Shown one piece after another: positions 10,010-21,438 of a stretch of 62,000 nucleotides of DNA (positions are counted from its first letter, which is position 1; each line of letters starts with the position of its first letter). Where the stretch lies: the NCBI GenBank assembly GCA_963575745.1, contig CAUYUJ010018729.1, forward strand, positions 12,501 through 74,500. Reading direction: 5' to 3'. Both the position numbers and the translations under genes were made by a program. The stretch is from Prorocentrum cordatum (Eukaryota; Sar; Dinophyceae; Prorocentrales; Prorocentraceae). The notes under the pieces are model-generated. The model ran no database searches. It was not told where the DNA came from and was given only the letters and a program-made list of their open reading frames with translations.

Positions 10010-11785
10010 CAGCTACCTGGATCTCCTGGGCGCCGAACTTGTTCCAAGAAGCGGGGCGGCTCGACAACCCTCAGTGACCTTTGCAACATCGGAACCAGCC
10101 AACGATTTGCGGGCAAGCGGGGTCCCGACAATAGTTGTGGAACGCCAGGGTCGACCAAACATCGGCCGACGCCAACGACGCCTTTCAATGCCGAGAACCT
10201 GCGACGGCAACACCGAGAGGCAACGCCCTCCCCAGAGGACACGACGAAACGTGTTTTCATTGAGGGGCGCGTCGCTACGATGCCATCAACCCTGAAATCA
10301 CCACTTCAATCTACCCTAGTCCACCCCTAACAACTTGCAACCCAAATAATGGCAACATCCCTTTTGTCCCAAACTGCCTGGGATGGGCAGTTGTGGACCG
10401 TGACTGGAAAGAGTGGACTGGGGAAGACTCGAGAGGCGCGCGGAATCGCCTGGAATTGCGAACAAGAGCAGTCGGTTGTCGCCGTCGTTGTCGAAGGGTC
10501 TGCGGTCGCTCTCGAGTGCGTAAGGGTTAGAGGCCCCAAAGGGGCCCCAAAGGGTTGATGGCAGTAGGAGCTGTTTTTCTGGTTAGTGCAGCGAAGACCT
10601 GGGGGTCCAAGAGAGCACCCAGACAACTGCCGAGGCGACGCCATGACGGCGGGACAAGGCCACGAGGACTCCGCGCACTAGCGGGGGGGGCTGCAAGAGA
10701 GGCCCTGGCGGCCAGGGGCATGCGCGACGAGGGCTTGGCTCCGCTCGGGAACCCGCGGGTGCCAGGTCAAGCCTGGGCACGCCTCGCTCCGCAGTCAAAC
10801 CTCAGGGAAACGCCTGCCGCCTGACCCTGGACTCCTGGACAATCGAGAGAGCACGGCACGGCACGGAGGGAGGCAGAAACGGAGGATCATCAACCCGAAA
10901 TTGGCTCAACAAAACAAATGCATGATCCTCTGCTCGCGGGCCGTCGCGCGCAACCGCGGCCATGTCGGCCATCGCCATAACCATCGCCGCTATCACCGTG
11001 ATCAGCATCATCACTATCCGCGCAGTCTTCGCCCCGCTCTTTGATCCCGCCCCCCTGACCCTCCTTCAGGCGAAACCCATTGCCTCCGTCTCTCCCCCTA
11101 TTCTCCCCTCAGGACCTCAACTCGCGTCGGAGTCGTCGTTCGAGGCTCGCGGGGCTCGGGGGGGATGCGCGAAGCGCCCAGAATTCCAAGCAACCCTTCC
11201 ACATGCACAAGAGGCCCCTGGCATGATTGCTCGGCGCCGTTGCTGGCGCTTCGAGCGGGAGGGGGGGGGGGGGCAGAAGCGCGCCGAGAGCGTGCCGAGA
11301 GAGCCCCAGGGGGCGCTTCTTCGGCCTTTGAAGGGGTGGCTTTAATTTCGCACCGCCCCTCCTCGCCTTCGGCCATGGAGCCCAGGGTGGCCCAGGGCCC
11401 AGGGGGGCTCGCGGACTCCGCCAAACAGCCCCCGCCAAGGCCCCATCGACTCCCCGAGAGAGCCCCAACATTGCGCCAGGAGAACCCAACTGGGCTCAAC
11501 AGGGGCTCCAAGGCTCATGGGGGGCCCAGCCGCACCAGGCTTAATCTTAAGGGGCCCCGACAAGGCCTCGGATGCGCGCAGCGCCCCATGCGAGCCTGAC
11601 GTCTTGCATGCTGAGTACGTTCAACGACTCGCAGCCCGCGCGCTTCATGCGCGATAACTCAAGCCTGGGAAAACGGGCGCATACAACAATAGGCCGGCGC
11701 CCGCGGCGCGCATGCGGAGACCCCCAAGAACCAGCACGGGTTCTCAGAACGCACGAGAGCAATGCAAGAGGGCCGATGGCCGATG
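10010..11785. other. No gene seen
   Basis: GC-rich sequence with short frames on both strands. None has coding-like composition or a believable motif. It may be intronic if locus 1 continues to the exon at 9.5-9.9 kb. Confidence 0.4.
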
Positions 11786-11789
11786 ACGG

Positions 11790-12290
11790 CGGTGACGACG
11801 CTGAAGGAGATGAGGATGAGGGCGACGATTCGGGCGATGACGATGATGAGAACGAGACGGGGGCACACGGGCACACCATAATAATGAGGAGGAACCACGA
11901 TGATGGAGATGGCGGCGATGATGATGATAGTGCTGATGACGATGATGATGATGATGATGATGAGGGGGCCATGGGATAACGGTGATGGGGAAGAGAAGGC
12001 TAGGGATGCGACGGAGGAATGAACGAGTAAAAGGTAAGAGGAGTAATGGGCGGACGAGGAAGCGTAGGAGGATGGGGGTGATGAAGGCGATGATGAGAGT
12101 GATGCCGACGATTGCGCTGCCTGTGGTGCTGATGACGCTGATGATGACGGTGGTGACGATGATGATGCAGCTGATGTCTGGGGAGTGATGATGACGACGA
12201 TGATGCTGATGGTGACGATGATGCTGATAATGATGGTGCTGATGATGCTGATGGTGATGATGACGATAGCGGGCGATATGGCGTAAAGTG
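11790..12290. repeat. Degenerate (GAT)n tract
   Basis: Interrupted GAT/GAC/GCT triplets in the opposite orientation to the (CAT)n superdomain at 27-44 kb. It lies downstream of the last coding codon of locus 1. Confidence 0.85.
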
Positions 12291-12489
12291 GTGATGATGG
12301 CGACGTTGGCGATGGGGCTCTCTTGGGCCCTGGAGCTCCCGAAGGGCGTCTAGGGGCGCTCGCGGGGCAATCGTGGAGCTCCGGGGCCCCCGCGGGGAAT
12401 GGGCGGGGCCCTCATGGGGCCATCGAAGAAGCCGAAGGAAGACGGCGCAGCGAAGGCGAACGCACCTCAGAAGGACGCGAGAGGGACGC

Positions 12490-15300
12490 CTATGGCGCCC
12501 CACCCCCACCATTGCCCCGCCCCCATTTGCCCCACATGTCCTGTGGTGGAGGCGGCGGCGGAGGCGGAGGCGGAGGATCCTCCGAGACGCTGGCGTCGGT
12601 GACCACCGCGTCGGACTCCGCGTCGACTCCTGACTCCGTGGCCTCGTCGCACTCCCGCTCGACCACGGCCTTCTCGTAGTCGGCGTCGTCGTCGCTGATG
12701 TGGCCCAGGTCGGATGCGCCAGGCTGCCCAGCGCCCCCAGCAGGGCCCGCGTCGGGCAACGTGCCAATGTTGACGCCGAAGACGTTCTTGTACTTCTGCT
12801 TGGCTTTGGCCGCGGCCTCGAGCTTGGCTGCGCCGTGCACGACCTTGACCACGGCGTCCTCGCGCTCGCAACTCAGCTCTGCGCGAACCTCGCTGGACCT
12901 ATCAAGAATGATCTGGAAGTGGTCCACGTCCACGTCCCTCTGATAACCGATCCAAGCCATATCTATGTGATGTGGGACATCCACTCCAGCAGCGATGAAG
13001 AGTCTCTTGAAATCCAAATGCGAGCTGGACACGACATCATCCCCCGCGCCAAGCTGAGCTTTCTGCACATTGTGGTACACGACGGGGAGCATACGGACAG
13101 TCACGGCCAACTCGCCAGCACCGACGATCTTCGCGAGAAATACTAAGATTTTGGCGGGCTGCGAGCCTGGGGCAGCTGCGCTGAACTCTAGCAAGATGGG
13201 GGGCGAGCTCGCTCTCCGCTTGGCGTCGCCGATGTGGGTCAAACACCAGCGATGCAAGTTCTTCGTCGCGATCGAGCACCCCTCCTGATAGTGGCCCCTG
13301 CTGCAGAGCCCCCCATGTCGTAGAGAGCACACTGAGAACGGCTTCAGGTTCCCAAGTGGATTCGGCACAGGAGTTGGGTCGTACCCCATGCATGTCTCCA
13401 CCAATTGACGCGCCTGCGCCCGTGTATGGTTCAGAACCTTGTCAACGTGGAGGCCCCCTTCAAAACAATCCACGCTGGCGCCTGTCTCCCACGCAGCGTG
13501 GTCGCTCAACTTCCGCAGGGTCGTGATGACGCTGGACCTCCTGAGGCTTAGCTTCAATCCCCTGCGCAGTGACTGAGCCAGATTTGACCTGCTGAACTGG
13601 TGAAAGTCCATGCCCCGAACTTCTTCCACTACCCGATTCTCAGCAGCAGCTCGCGCCACGTACGCGTCCTTGGATTCAGCTGGCAAGTCTTTCCATCTCT
13701 TCCTTGTCTGGTTGCATCGTGCCATCGTTCCAGCAGCTCCACCTTCGAAATTCTGAGATACAACTACATCGTAAGGCCGCACACGATACTGTCTGGGAGA
13801 TGCCGTCAGAGCTCCTGCATGCAACCTCACTCCCCCCGTGCGCGCATCGCACCTGCGTCTCTTCCCACCGCCCACGTCGAAAGCTGACAGGCATTGTGAA
13901 AATGACTTCCGTATGCCACGATCAGGTAACACATCTGCCATCACATCTTTCAATTTGCTCGAATGCGATTGGGAAACTGATGAAATATAAGTACGCCGTG
14001 CCGTCGATGTGGCTGTCGGGGCCCTACCTCGGGATCGAACTCTCTTCAGCTCCTGACAAATCAAATGCTTCCTCTCACATCGGGTCGAATTCACTGGCAG
14101 GCAGCTCAACATCGACCTCAACGATCTGTGTGCTCTGCGTGAACGACATGGGTCCTGCAGGCGATTCAGCCACACGCACGTGAACTGATCGACGCAGTCG
14201 GTGCAGCGCCCCCTCCGTGCTGCGAGTGGGCCAAGTACTCTGCGAACGGCGTCCTGGCTATACTCCCTAGCCGTTGCGAGCGCGAAGATTTCGAACTTCG
14301 GCTGCTGATACACGAAGACCAAGCGCTGCCACGCCTCGGCCATGCCCTTCATGATGCACAGGCTCGCCTTGTGCTTCTTCTCGCGCGGCAACTTCAACTC
14401 CTCGGCGGGCGAAAGGGACGGCGAAGGACGGCGGGGGGGGGGGGCGGGCAGGGGCGGCAGGCAGGCCCGCCCCCAACGGCCCCCACCCCCGCCCGCCGCG
14501 GCCAACCCCGTTCCGCTTCGCCATCGGTCCTTCCACTTCCCAGCAGAATAAGAACGCATCAAGGCCGCGAGCTTGCAGATGACGGCGCTGCCCTCGGACC
14601 CGCTGACGATGGCCCAGTTCGTGTCGACGGCCTTCGCCTCGACCTCGGCGAAATCGGGCGGCGGGTTGCCGGCCCCCGCAGGAACGCGCAGGGCCGCCTG
14701 CGCACATGCCAGAGCAGCCTTCTCTGCAGCGAACGACTTGTTGAGGAAGCTCTGGGCGGGCCCCCCCAAGACGATAGCGAGCTCTAGATTGCTCGCGCGA
14801 GGGTCGTCCCTCAGGAACGCCTGGGCGACGCTGCCGCCCTTCACGTTGTTCTTCACGGACCAGTCCACGTCCCTGCCAAGCATCTGGGCGTCCTGCATCG
14901 CCAGCTCGGCCTGCCTGACCCTCGCTGGCGGGAACATCTTCTCCAAGGCTCTGTCCAACAGTCGGCGCTGGCGCCTGCTCCTGAACGCCCACGCGCTGGC
15001 TACGTCGAACCCCTTCCGCCTATATTCCAGCGCAACGACCAGCTGGCTGCACAAGGACAGCACAATGAGGTCGACCACGAGGCCCTTGCCGCGCGCCTCG
15101 TCCCTGCAGCCCAGCGGGCATCCGTCGCCCAAGCAGTAGTGCACCACGCAATCCGAATCCCAATCGCCGTTGTCGCCACTTAGAATCATCTCCTCCTGGG
15201 ACGGGGAAAGGCTCCGAGCTGGCCTGCTGCATTCAAGGACTCGGCGCGACATCGCCTGCCATAGCTCAAATTCTGGCGGGAACACGGCGCACCTCCGATA
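12490..15300 (-). CDS. Locus 1 main coding segment, dinoflagellate family
   Basis: A frame of about 965 codons ending in TAG at 12490-12492; the first ~35 codons are shadow of the other frame. Visible motifs by frame residue: NGDW 73-76, HYC 83-85 with Cys 90 and 94, a helical block to 290, a Gly/Pro-rich stretch 291-330 that could be an in-frame intron, EAWQRL 351-356, CERKHLIC 437-444, a basic linker, WKDLPAESKDAY 565-576 (HMG-box-like, weak), a Cys-rich block about 685-720, an acidic tail about 885-940 and a polyproline run. The same ordered motifs occur in locus 2. I recall this family as abundant and uncharacterised in dinoflagellates. Function unknown; a transposase-like or DNA-binding origin is a guess. 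Confidence 0.65.
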   Translation of the reverse strand, partial: YRRCAVFPPEFELWQAMSRRVLECSRPARSLSPSQEEMILSGDNGDWDSDCVVHYCLGDGCPLGCRDEARGKGLVVDLIVLSLCSQLVVALEYRRKGFDVASAWAFRSRRQRRLLDRALEKMFPPARVRQAELAMQDAQMLGRDVDWSVKNNVKGGSVAQAFLRDDPRASNLELAIVLGGPAQSFLNKSFAAEKAALACAQAALRVPAGAGNPPPDFAEVEAKAVDTNWAIVSGSEGSAVICKLAALMRSYSAGKWKDRWRSGTGLAAAGGGGGRWGRACLPPLPAPPPRRPSPSLSPAEELKLPREKKHKASLCIMKGMAEAWQRLVFVYQQPKFEIFALATAREYSQDAVRRVLGPLAARRGRCTDCVDQFTCVWLNRLQDPCRSRRAHRSLRSMLSCLPVNSTRCERKHLICQELKRVRSRGRAPTATSTARRTYISSVSQSHSSKLKDVMADVLPDRGIRKSFSQCLSAFDVGGGKRRRCDARTGGVRLHAGALTASPRQYRVRPYDVVVSQNFEGGAAGTMARCNQTRKRWKDLPAESKDAYVARAAAENRVVEEVRGMDFHQFSRSNLAQSLRRGLKLSLRRSSVITTLRKLSDHAAWETGASVDCFEGGLHVDKVLNHTRAQARQLVETCMGYDPTPVPNPLGNLKPFSVCSLRHGGLCSRGHYQEGCSIATKNLHRWCLTHIGDAKRRASSPPILLEFSAAAPGSQPAKILVFLAKIVGAGELAVTVRMLPVVYHNVQKAQLGAGDDVVSSSHLDFKRLFIAAGVDVPHHIDMAWIGYQRDVDVDHFQIILDRSSEVRAELSCEREDAVVKVVHGAAKLEAAAKAKQKYKNVFGVNIGTLPDAGPAGGAGQPGASDLGHISDDDADYEKAVVERECDEATESGVDAESDAVVTDASVSEDPPPPPPPPPPPQDMWGKWGRGNGGGGAP

Positions 15301-16465
15301 CGAAAATGAACGACTCGAAATCCTTAATGCACTCTGAATAAGTATGAGCTGCCCTCCCGCTCTCCAAAACATGGCCAAGACGAACAATTGTCGAAGGTAG
15401 TTTGTCGATGCTGTCTAAAAACGGTCTCTGGCACAAGACGCCCGAGTGAGATGCGCACCGTACGTCGAGCAACGTGACATGGTGGTCATCATCTGGTGCC
15501 GTAGCGTTGACTGTCTGGACCGCTTTCTCCTCCATGCGTATGACGCAGTTGTTCGTCACGAGGTTGCCTCGGCAAAAGATGATGGTCCTCCAGGGCGCCT
15601 CGACTATGGCACGGCGCAGCTCGAGCGAACCGCCGCCGATCGACGTGCCAGCCCCGCATGCTAGATTGACGCTCCACCTGCTGAGTCGTGACATGATAGT
15701 GCCTGCGTTTGCCAGCGGAAGAACGACGGCAGGAGAATGAACCTCCGCCCCTGCCAGGGCAACAGCGTCTCCAGGCTGGGCACGACGATGGATAAATATA
15801 TGTTCGCATGTGTTGAACGTCGGCATACATATGTTTTTGCCCCGTCTGCTGAACTTTTTGGCAATACTTGCAGCGGCTCGCTGGTTGACGGGGCCATCGC
15901 AAATTCCAGTGACAGACTTGGGCTTGCAAATGAAGCTGTTGCAATCGTCGAATATATTGATGCTGAAAACGAAAGATGAGCTCCTCACGAATGTGGCAAG
16001 GCCTGCTGACTGAGCAGCTACGCGTGAGGAGACAGCGCAATCACGACGTGCTGATACTGTGGAATCTCTACTCTGTGCGCGATGGGCGACGATTGGCATG
16101 CCTTGAATCAAAACCACACGCGGGCGCTTCGGATCATTCCCACCTTCGGACATGACACGCGCGGTGGCCAGCCGATCACTAGGAGAAATTGCTGTCGACA
16201 AGGCGTCCACCATCTGTTGGCGGCGGCAGTTGTGGTGTCGGAGCTGGCCGCGGGACATCTTCAGAGCTGTGGTCGGCTGTACAATGAAACCTCTTGCTCG
16301 TCCTCGCCCTCTGCCTCTGCCTCGGCCTGGCTGCCCTGGTAGCCGTCCTCCTCCGCCTCTCCTCCCGCCGCGGTGCCCTGGGCCAGGCTGGGCGGGCTGC
16401 GGCGGGGGCGCTGGCGGTGGATGGGCCTCCTCGCCCACCTCGTGGCCCCATAGAGCACGGAACAT
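15300..16465 (-). CDS. Locus 1 N-terminal segment
   Basis: The frame opens at ATG 16463-16465. Residues 15-60 are Pro- then Arg/Gly-rich with an RGRGRGRARG run, followed by about 300 residues of mixed sequence. FVFSINIFDDC (165-175) sits where locus 2 has VFCSFYDTTP, and DVRCASHSG (334-342) matches DWKCSAHQG of locus 2. From about residue 380 this frame must hand over to the 12490-15300 frame; the two overlap and no long homopolymer marks the join. A frameshift or a very small intron is possible. Residues 60-160 may include intron read-through. Confidence 0.5.
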
Positions 16466-16469
16466 TCAG

Positions 16470-17696
16470 TGAACTCACCTCCACTCACCATTGGGCGCCA
16501 TGGCTGCACATCGCTGCAGACAAGCTTCCGTCAGAAAAAACTATGGATTCAGACATGTGCCATGCAAGAAAAAGCCGAACGGCTGCTGTGAGAATTGCGG
16601 GGGCAGGGCGGCACATGCAAGCATCGCGTGGGGCTGCGTGGGGCCTGTTAGTATATATGCACACGTGTTTCCAGAACAAACATGGCCCTGTCCCTGACAA
16701 GGATCAGCGAATCATGGAACCGCATCAGGGTCCCCACATATGTTGGCATGTGTCTGTGGCTATTATATTCACCCGAACTCAGCACTCACTGAAAACATGT
16801 CTTTTTTAGACTTATGGTTTTCACCGATTTGGGCTCTACAAGACGTGGGTGGTACCTAGGAAAGTAAGGGTTATATTAACATTAGGCCAAGTACCAAAAC
16901 AAGCTCGAATGGCAGGCAAGGCCTTGCGCGGTTCAGAAGGGCATTCATGCATGGATGCCCCGTTCGTCGCGTCTTTCGCGCGCCCCCCCCTCGTCGCGGT
17001 TCGCCCACGCGCGCGCGCGCGCAGCCGAGAATAACACCGGAGCTGCACGCGAAGGAGGACGATGGTGAACACGACGACAGAGAGAAGCCAGCGGCAATGA
17101 CAATACAAGCGCGCGCGGCCTCGGTGGCGCGATCCGATTCTCTTCGCGCGGGGCAAAGCCTCGGGCGAAGGGCCCTGCATGCATTGCATTGGCCCCTTAG
17201 TGCGGCCGCCCCCCCCCACCCTCCTTTCCCCGCGCAGCTGGAAGGGGCATCCATTTTTGGGCGCCCCTCGTCGCGTTCGCCCATGCACACCCACGCGGCC
17301 ACGCGAGGGCGGGGCGACGCTGACACGTCGCATCGCAGAAGGCTTGGAGCAGCGACAACGGAAAGTCTCCAGCGAACCCGACCCCACAGGGGAAGGGCGC
17401 CCCAGAGCCCACGCCATCAGTCGAAGCCAAGGAACGAACCACCACAGCCCACTGCGGCGGTTAAATCAGCACGAGGCACCAGCTCGTCAAGCGGCACATC
17501 CCCTCTCATACGGTTGCGATGGATGACTCTGCGGGCTCTGCTAACCCACGAAAAAGCGCCCCCAGAAAAATCCTGAAACATGCAGGGGCGCTCTTGTCGC
17601 CCCCTGCAGTTCACCCGCCGACGCAGGAAGGGCGCGCTGCTGTAGTTCACCCGCCGACGCAGGAGCAGCTTCCGAGACATGCCCGAAGGCGCCCCG

Positions 17697-17761
<65 letters not shown>

Positions 17762-17954
17762 GCCCCCGCGGCAGCCCCTCGCGCGGCGCGCGCGGCACGG
17801 CGGAGGAAGGGGAAAAACCGAGCCAGCCGCCATGGTTCACCCGACAGGCGGGAGCGGCGCAGCGACGCGCCCGAAGGCGACGCTGCCGTCAGAACCAGCC
17901 AGGCCGAGAAAGGGCCGCGCCCACGCGGCGCGCGCAGGCCCGACTCAGGCCCCC
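16470..17954. other. No gene seen; small direct repeats
   Basis: A related ~85-bp block occurs at about 16940-17030 and 17235-17320, containing CCCCTCGTCGCG and TTCGCCCA words. A (GC)n patch lies at 17010-17023. Two copies of GTTCACCCGCCGACGCAGGA occur at about 17608 and 17645. No coding-like frame. Confidence 0.5.
17698..17760. repeat. (CA)n microsatellite
   Basis: About 31 uninterrupted CA units. Confidence 0.97.
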
Positions 17955-18950
17955 TCAAGCCTCGGCGCCCCCGCCTCGGAGGCAGGGCGTGAACGGCGGG
18001 CGAATGGCTCCCGGCACGGAGCTCTTGAGCTCGACGAGCTCGGCGCCGAGCTTCACTTCGAACTCCTTCGTCCGGCAGTCGATATTGTTCAGATATGCCG
18101 CCAGCTCGGCCCTCTGCTCCTTCAAATAATAAATGACCTGGTCGAGGTCTGCCTTGGCGGCGGCTTTCTGCATCATCATCTCCTCGCGGATCAGCTCGAG
18201 ATATCCGACGGGCACCTTGCCGTTCAGCTGCACAGTCACGAAGCTGTTGATAGTGCCAAGATCTGTTTTGTTCGTGGCCATCTGCTCATTGGGCTCGCCG
18301 TAGACCGGATCGCGTTCTGTCTCGGCGGCGGTCGTTTGCAACTTCAGGTCGCTTTGGAGCTGCTCGAAAAGCTGCACCAGGATGGCGTCGTTGATATTGC
18401 CAAGATCTGCTTATGTGTGGCCATCTGCCCCCTCAACTCGCCGTGGACCGAGTCGGTCGTCTGCCACTTCAGGTCGGCGCAGACCCCTTCGAGAAGCTGC
18501 TCCATATTGGGGCGGCGACATTGGACATTGTCAAGGCCGGCCTCGTGCACGGCCATTCGCTCCACCAGCTAGCCGTAGACATGGTCGGGGTATGTCTTGG
18601 CGGAAGCCGTAAACATCTTCACCTCGCCATGGATCTGCATGGGCCCGTACTTGTCCACCACGTCGCTGGCCTCCTCGCGGTGGCCTGCGAGCCTCTCAAG
18701 CTGGGATACTCGCGGCATGAGCTCCTCCAGCGGCGGCTCCATTTTGGGACCGATGGGCACCAGCCTGCCCTCGTCGCTATTGTTCTGGAATTCCTCCATG
18801 GGCTCCAGATTCTCTGTGACGGTTTCCGCAGTCCCAGATGAAGAAGCTCTGGTCCTTTGAAGAGCAAGCGCCACCCCTGACCCGGGAAGCCAACTCGTCC
18901 TTCTGCACGGGCTACCCCTAACGCGGGCAGCCATTTCGACCGACCGCGCA
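17955..18950 (-). pseudogene. Broken coiled-coil repeat gene
   Basis: Three segments (to 18569, 18568-18380, 18377-17955) encode repeats of ~45 residues built from a DLKxQTT block, a VYGE/VHGE-xxxQMA block and a TDLGxIN-like block. Two lesions are visible by comparing the repeats. At 18569-18571 the codon that is GAG in the sister units is TAG (VYG-stop-LVERMA against VYGEPNEQMA and VHGELRGQMA). Near 18400 one A is missing before CAGATCTTGGC, which shifts the frame. The C-terminal part (EEMMMQKAAAKADLDQV onward) is a heptad-like coiled coil. The protein is not recognised. An undetected splice could rescue the frame, but two lesions at repeat-aligned positions favour decay. Confidence 0.7.
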
Positions 18951-19195
18951 ACCTCATTATTGCCACAGTGGGCCACCACGGGGCAAGACCCCGCCAGGCC
19001 GCCAGGCCGCAAGGCAGGCTACAAATCAGTACATGGACGGGACCTCTAGGTAGAGCCCAGCGCACGCGAAAAATCCGCCGTCAGCTGCATCGTGGCCTCC
19101 CGTGCTACCCCCAACCCGGGCAGCCAATTCGTACCGATCCTGTGGGGTCTACCAGCCAGTGCGAGCCCTCGCCAGCAACCCCTGCTAACAGGCCG
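18875..19195. repeat. Short CCCGGGCAGCCAATTCGT-like copies
   Basis: Related words recur at about 18879, 18911 and 19117, each next to CTACCCC-type sequence. This is a minor diverged repeat with no gene. Confidence 0.5.
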
Positions 19196-19231
19196 CGAGT
19201 TGGGGTGCAAGCCAAGCAAACCTGACAGTTC

Positions 19232-19488
19232 GGGCAGTGATCCTCCTCCTCCTCCACCTCCTCCTCCTCCTCGTCCTCTTTTCTCCCTCGTCTTCCCTCT
19301 TCCTCCTCTTACCTCCCTTTTCCTCCTCCCTCCTCCCTCCCTCCTCATCCTCCTCCTCCCCCCTCTCCTCCTCCTCTTCCCCTCCTTTTCCTCCTCCTCC
19401 TCCTCCTCCTCCTCCTCCTCCTCCTCCTCCTCCTCCTCCTCCTCCTCCTCCTCCTCCTCCTCCTCCTCCTCCTCCTCCCCGAAGCCTA
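19232..19488. repeat. (TCC)n tract
   Basis: Interrupted CTC/TCC triplets, with an uninterrupted (TCC) run from about 19391 to 19477. Confidence 0.97.
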
Positions 19489-19559
19489 GCTTTAGGGCGG
19501 GCCGGGCGTTTCGCCTGAGACTTCCTCATAATCAGTTATGACCATGACGCTTGAAAACT

Positions 19560-19790
19560 GGAAACCGTTTCACAGATGAGGGCGGGTTGCTTTCAAAATG
19601 TGGTTATCGCTTTAGCGCCGCGCACATTCGCTTAAGAAATTGCAAGTGCTTCGCGGATGGAGGGCGACTGGTTTTCCAAAATGCAATTTTCGCCTTAGCG
19701 CCGGGTGTATTCGTTTTCGCCGCGTACAGTCGTTGTTTTGTGCAAGAGTTTCACAGACTGAGGGCGTTCGTTCCCTACCTAGGCTCTGCC
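19560..19790. repeat. ~95-bp diverged tandem repeat
   Basis: Units share TTTCACAGATGAGGGCG, then CAAAATGTGGTTATCGC, TTAGCGCCG, an ATTCG word and TTGCAAG. The unit continues on the other side of the pentamer block at 20190-20340. Confidence 0.7.
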
Positions 19791-19921
19791 TAAAAGGGTT
19801 CTTACTCGGTAGCTTAAAGGGCCGGGCAGTGGAACGCGCCCCGGGCGGTTCCCCCGGCATCCGCCCCGCGGTTCCCCAAGTTACGCCCCCTTAGTTTAGC
19901 GTTGTTTTTCTCATCTTAACT

Positions 19922-20140
19922 TAGCATATAATATCATATCATAACATAGCATAGCATTGCATGTCATAGCACAACATATCATCCCATAGCACAGCCCTTA
20001 ACTTAGCATCGCATAGCATCGTATCGCATAGCATAGCGCAGCATATCATAGCATAGCATTGCACAGCATTGCATTGCATAGCATAGCATATCATAGCATA
20101 GCATAGCGCATCACAGAATGACATAGCATAGCATAGCAAC
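19922..20140. repeat. Imperfect 5-bp CATAG/CATTG repeat
   Basis: A ~220-bp run of pentamers, mostly GCATA and TCATA with GCATT variants. It lies between copies of the 95-bp repeat. A related (GCATT)n occurs at 58718-58825. Confidence 0.9.
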
Positions 20141-20184
20141 TAATGTTGTTTTCCTAGGGGTTCCAACTTCTAGGTAGGGTCACA

Positions 20185-20345
20185 CTGGGTATGTTTTAAT
20201 ATGTGGTTGTCGCCTCAGCGCCATGCACACTCGCTTTGACAATTGCAAGAATGTCCGTTTATCATTTTTCATAATATGTTCCTCGCCAGGGCGCCGCGCA
20301 CCTTCGTTTTCAAACTTTGCAAGAGATCCACGGATTCCCATAATC
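20185..20345. repeat. Two more ~95-bp repeat copies
   Basis: The words ATGTGGTTGTCGCC, CAGCGCCATGCACACTCG and AATTGCAAG, followed by GCGCCGCGCACCTTCG and TTTGCAAGAGATCCACGG, match the units at 19560-19790. Confidence 0.7.
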
Positions 20346-20647
20346 AGCGTACCAAATGTGCTGTTGTGGATTGACTACGGATGTATAGGGTGCAACAGTT
20401 ACGTTGGTTCGCGGCGTTGCAGTCCCAAGAATGGTTTTCTGCCACGACTCTGGATCGCCAAGACGCAACAGTCAGGTTGATCCGTGGCGTTAATGCCGAG
20501 AACGATGTTTCGGTATGCTTCAAAGTCTTCGAACGGATGGTTTCCAGCGAATCCTTCCGTGAAAACCAACCCTTGTATGGGGCCTATGAGGGAGCTTGGA
20601 GGGAGCGTTCGTTCCAACATCGTTGGCGACTACTGGATTTACACTGA

Positions 20648-20818
20648 TCCTCCTCCTCATCCTCCGCCTCCACCTCCTCCTCCCTCCCTCCTCTTTCCTC
20701 CCTCCCTCATCATCCCTCCTCCCTCCTCCCTCCCTCCTCCCTCCCTCCTCCCTCCCTCCCTCCCTCCCTCCTCCCTCCCTCCTCCCTCCCTTCCTCCCTC
20801 CTCCCTCCTCCCTCCGCC
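20648..20818. repeat. (TCC)n tract
   Basis: Imperfect TCC/CTCC repeats. Confidence 0.95.
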
Positions 20819-21257
20819 GCCGGGGAAGGCGAGGCCGGCGCTCCGGAGACCACGCAGGCTCTCGGCCTCCGCGCGCGGCGGGCGCGGCGGGCGCGACGCA
20901 CACGCCGCCACCCGGGGCCACCCCCGGGGAAGGCGGCGCAGTCTGGGAGTCCCGAAGCGGTGGGGCGACAGACCGCGCGGTGACCTCGGAAGCGTTCTGC
21001 TGCGGCGCGCGCGCAGGGCGAGCGGTCAAGCGCCCCGGCGGCGCCGTGCCCAGCTCGGGCGCGAGCACCTCCTTCGGGGTGGCGTGGGGGGGAGGCCCCA
21101 GAAGACCTCACCGCAGAGTCCGTCACCGCACGGGCATTGGGGCCCTGGGGGCCCCGGTCGCCCGACGACCTCCTCGGAGGAGGCCTCGGGTCCCAAACCC
21201 GTGCGGCGACCCCGAGTCCCAACCGACGCACCACACGGTGTGGTTACCACCCCGTTT

Positions 21258-21438
21258 GTCGGGAGCGGCCAAGAGGGGGGTGTCCAAGAGCGGGGGGGTG
21301 CAAATCATGACCGGCGGCATGTGCGCGGCCCACCGGGGGCCCCAGGGACGTGATGAAACAAGAAGGGCGATATCATGGCCCACGCCATGATATCCACCCC
21401 CACCCTTAGTCATCATCCCCCTCTTTGCCGCCCCCGAC
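21258..21438. mobile_element. MITE-like element, copy 1
   Basis: It begins GTCGGGAGCGGCCAAGAGGG and ends in a sequence whose complement starts GTCGGGGGCGGCAAAGAGGG, giving ~24-bp imperfect terminal inverted repeats. GTTT flanks both ends (21254-21257 and 21439-21442), a possible target duplication. An internal perfect hairpin GATATCATGGC-CCAC-GCCATGATATC lies at 21369-21394. The element has no coding capacity. Copies 2 and 3 share the interior (ATCATGACCGGCGGCATGTG). Confidence 0.8.

Noticed and set aside
10349-10558. Plus-strand frame with a Walker A-like GKSGLGKT
   Set aside because: The frame is only 69 codons, with no Walker B or other NTPase context and ordinary flanking composition. 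A chance match is likely.
10895-10915. TTGGCTCAAC, resembling the 3' end of the dinoflagellate spliced leader
   Set aside because: The match covers only about nine bases and lacks the preceding leader sequence. It is not followed by a coding frame.
17679-18572. 297-codon plus-strand frame
   Set aside because: It starts in the CA microsatellite and then runs antisense to the coiled-coil repeat pseudogene.
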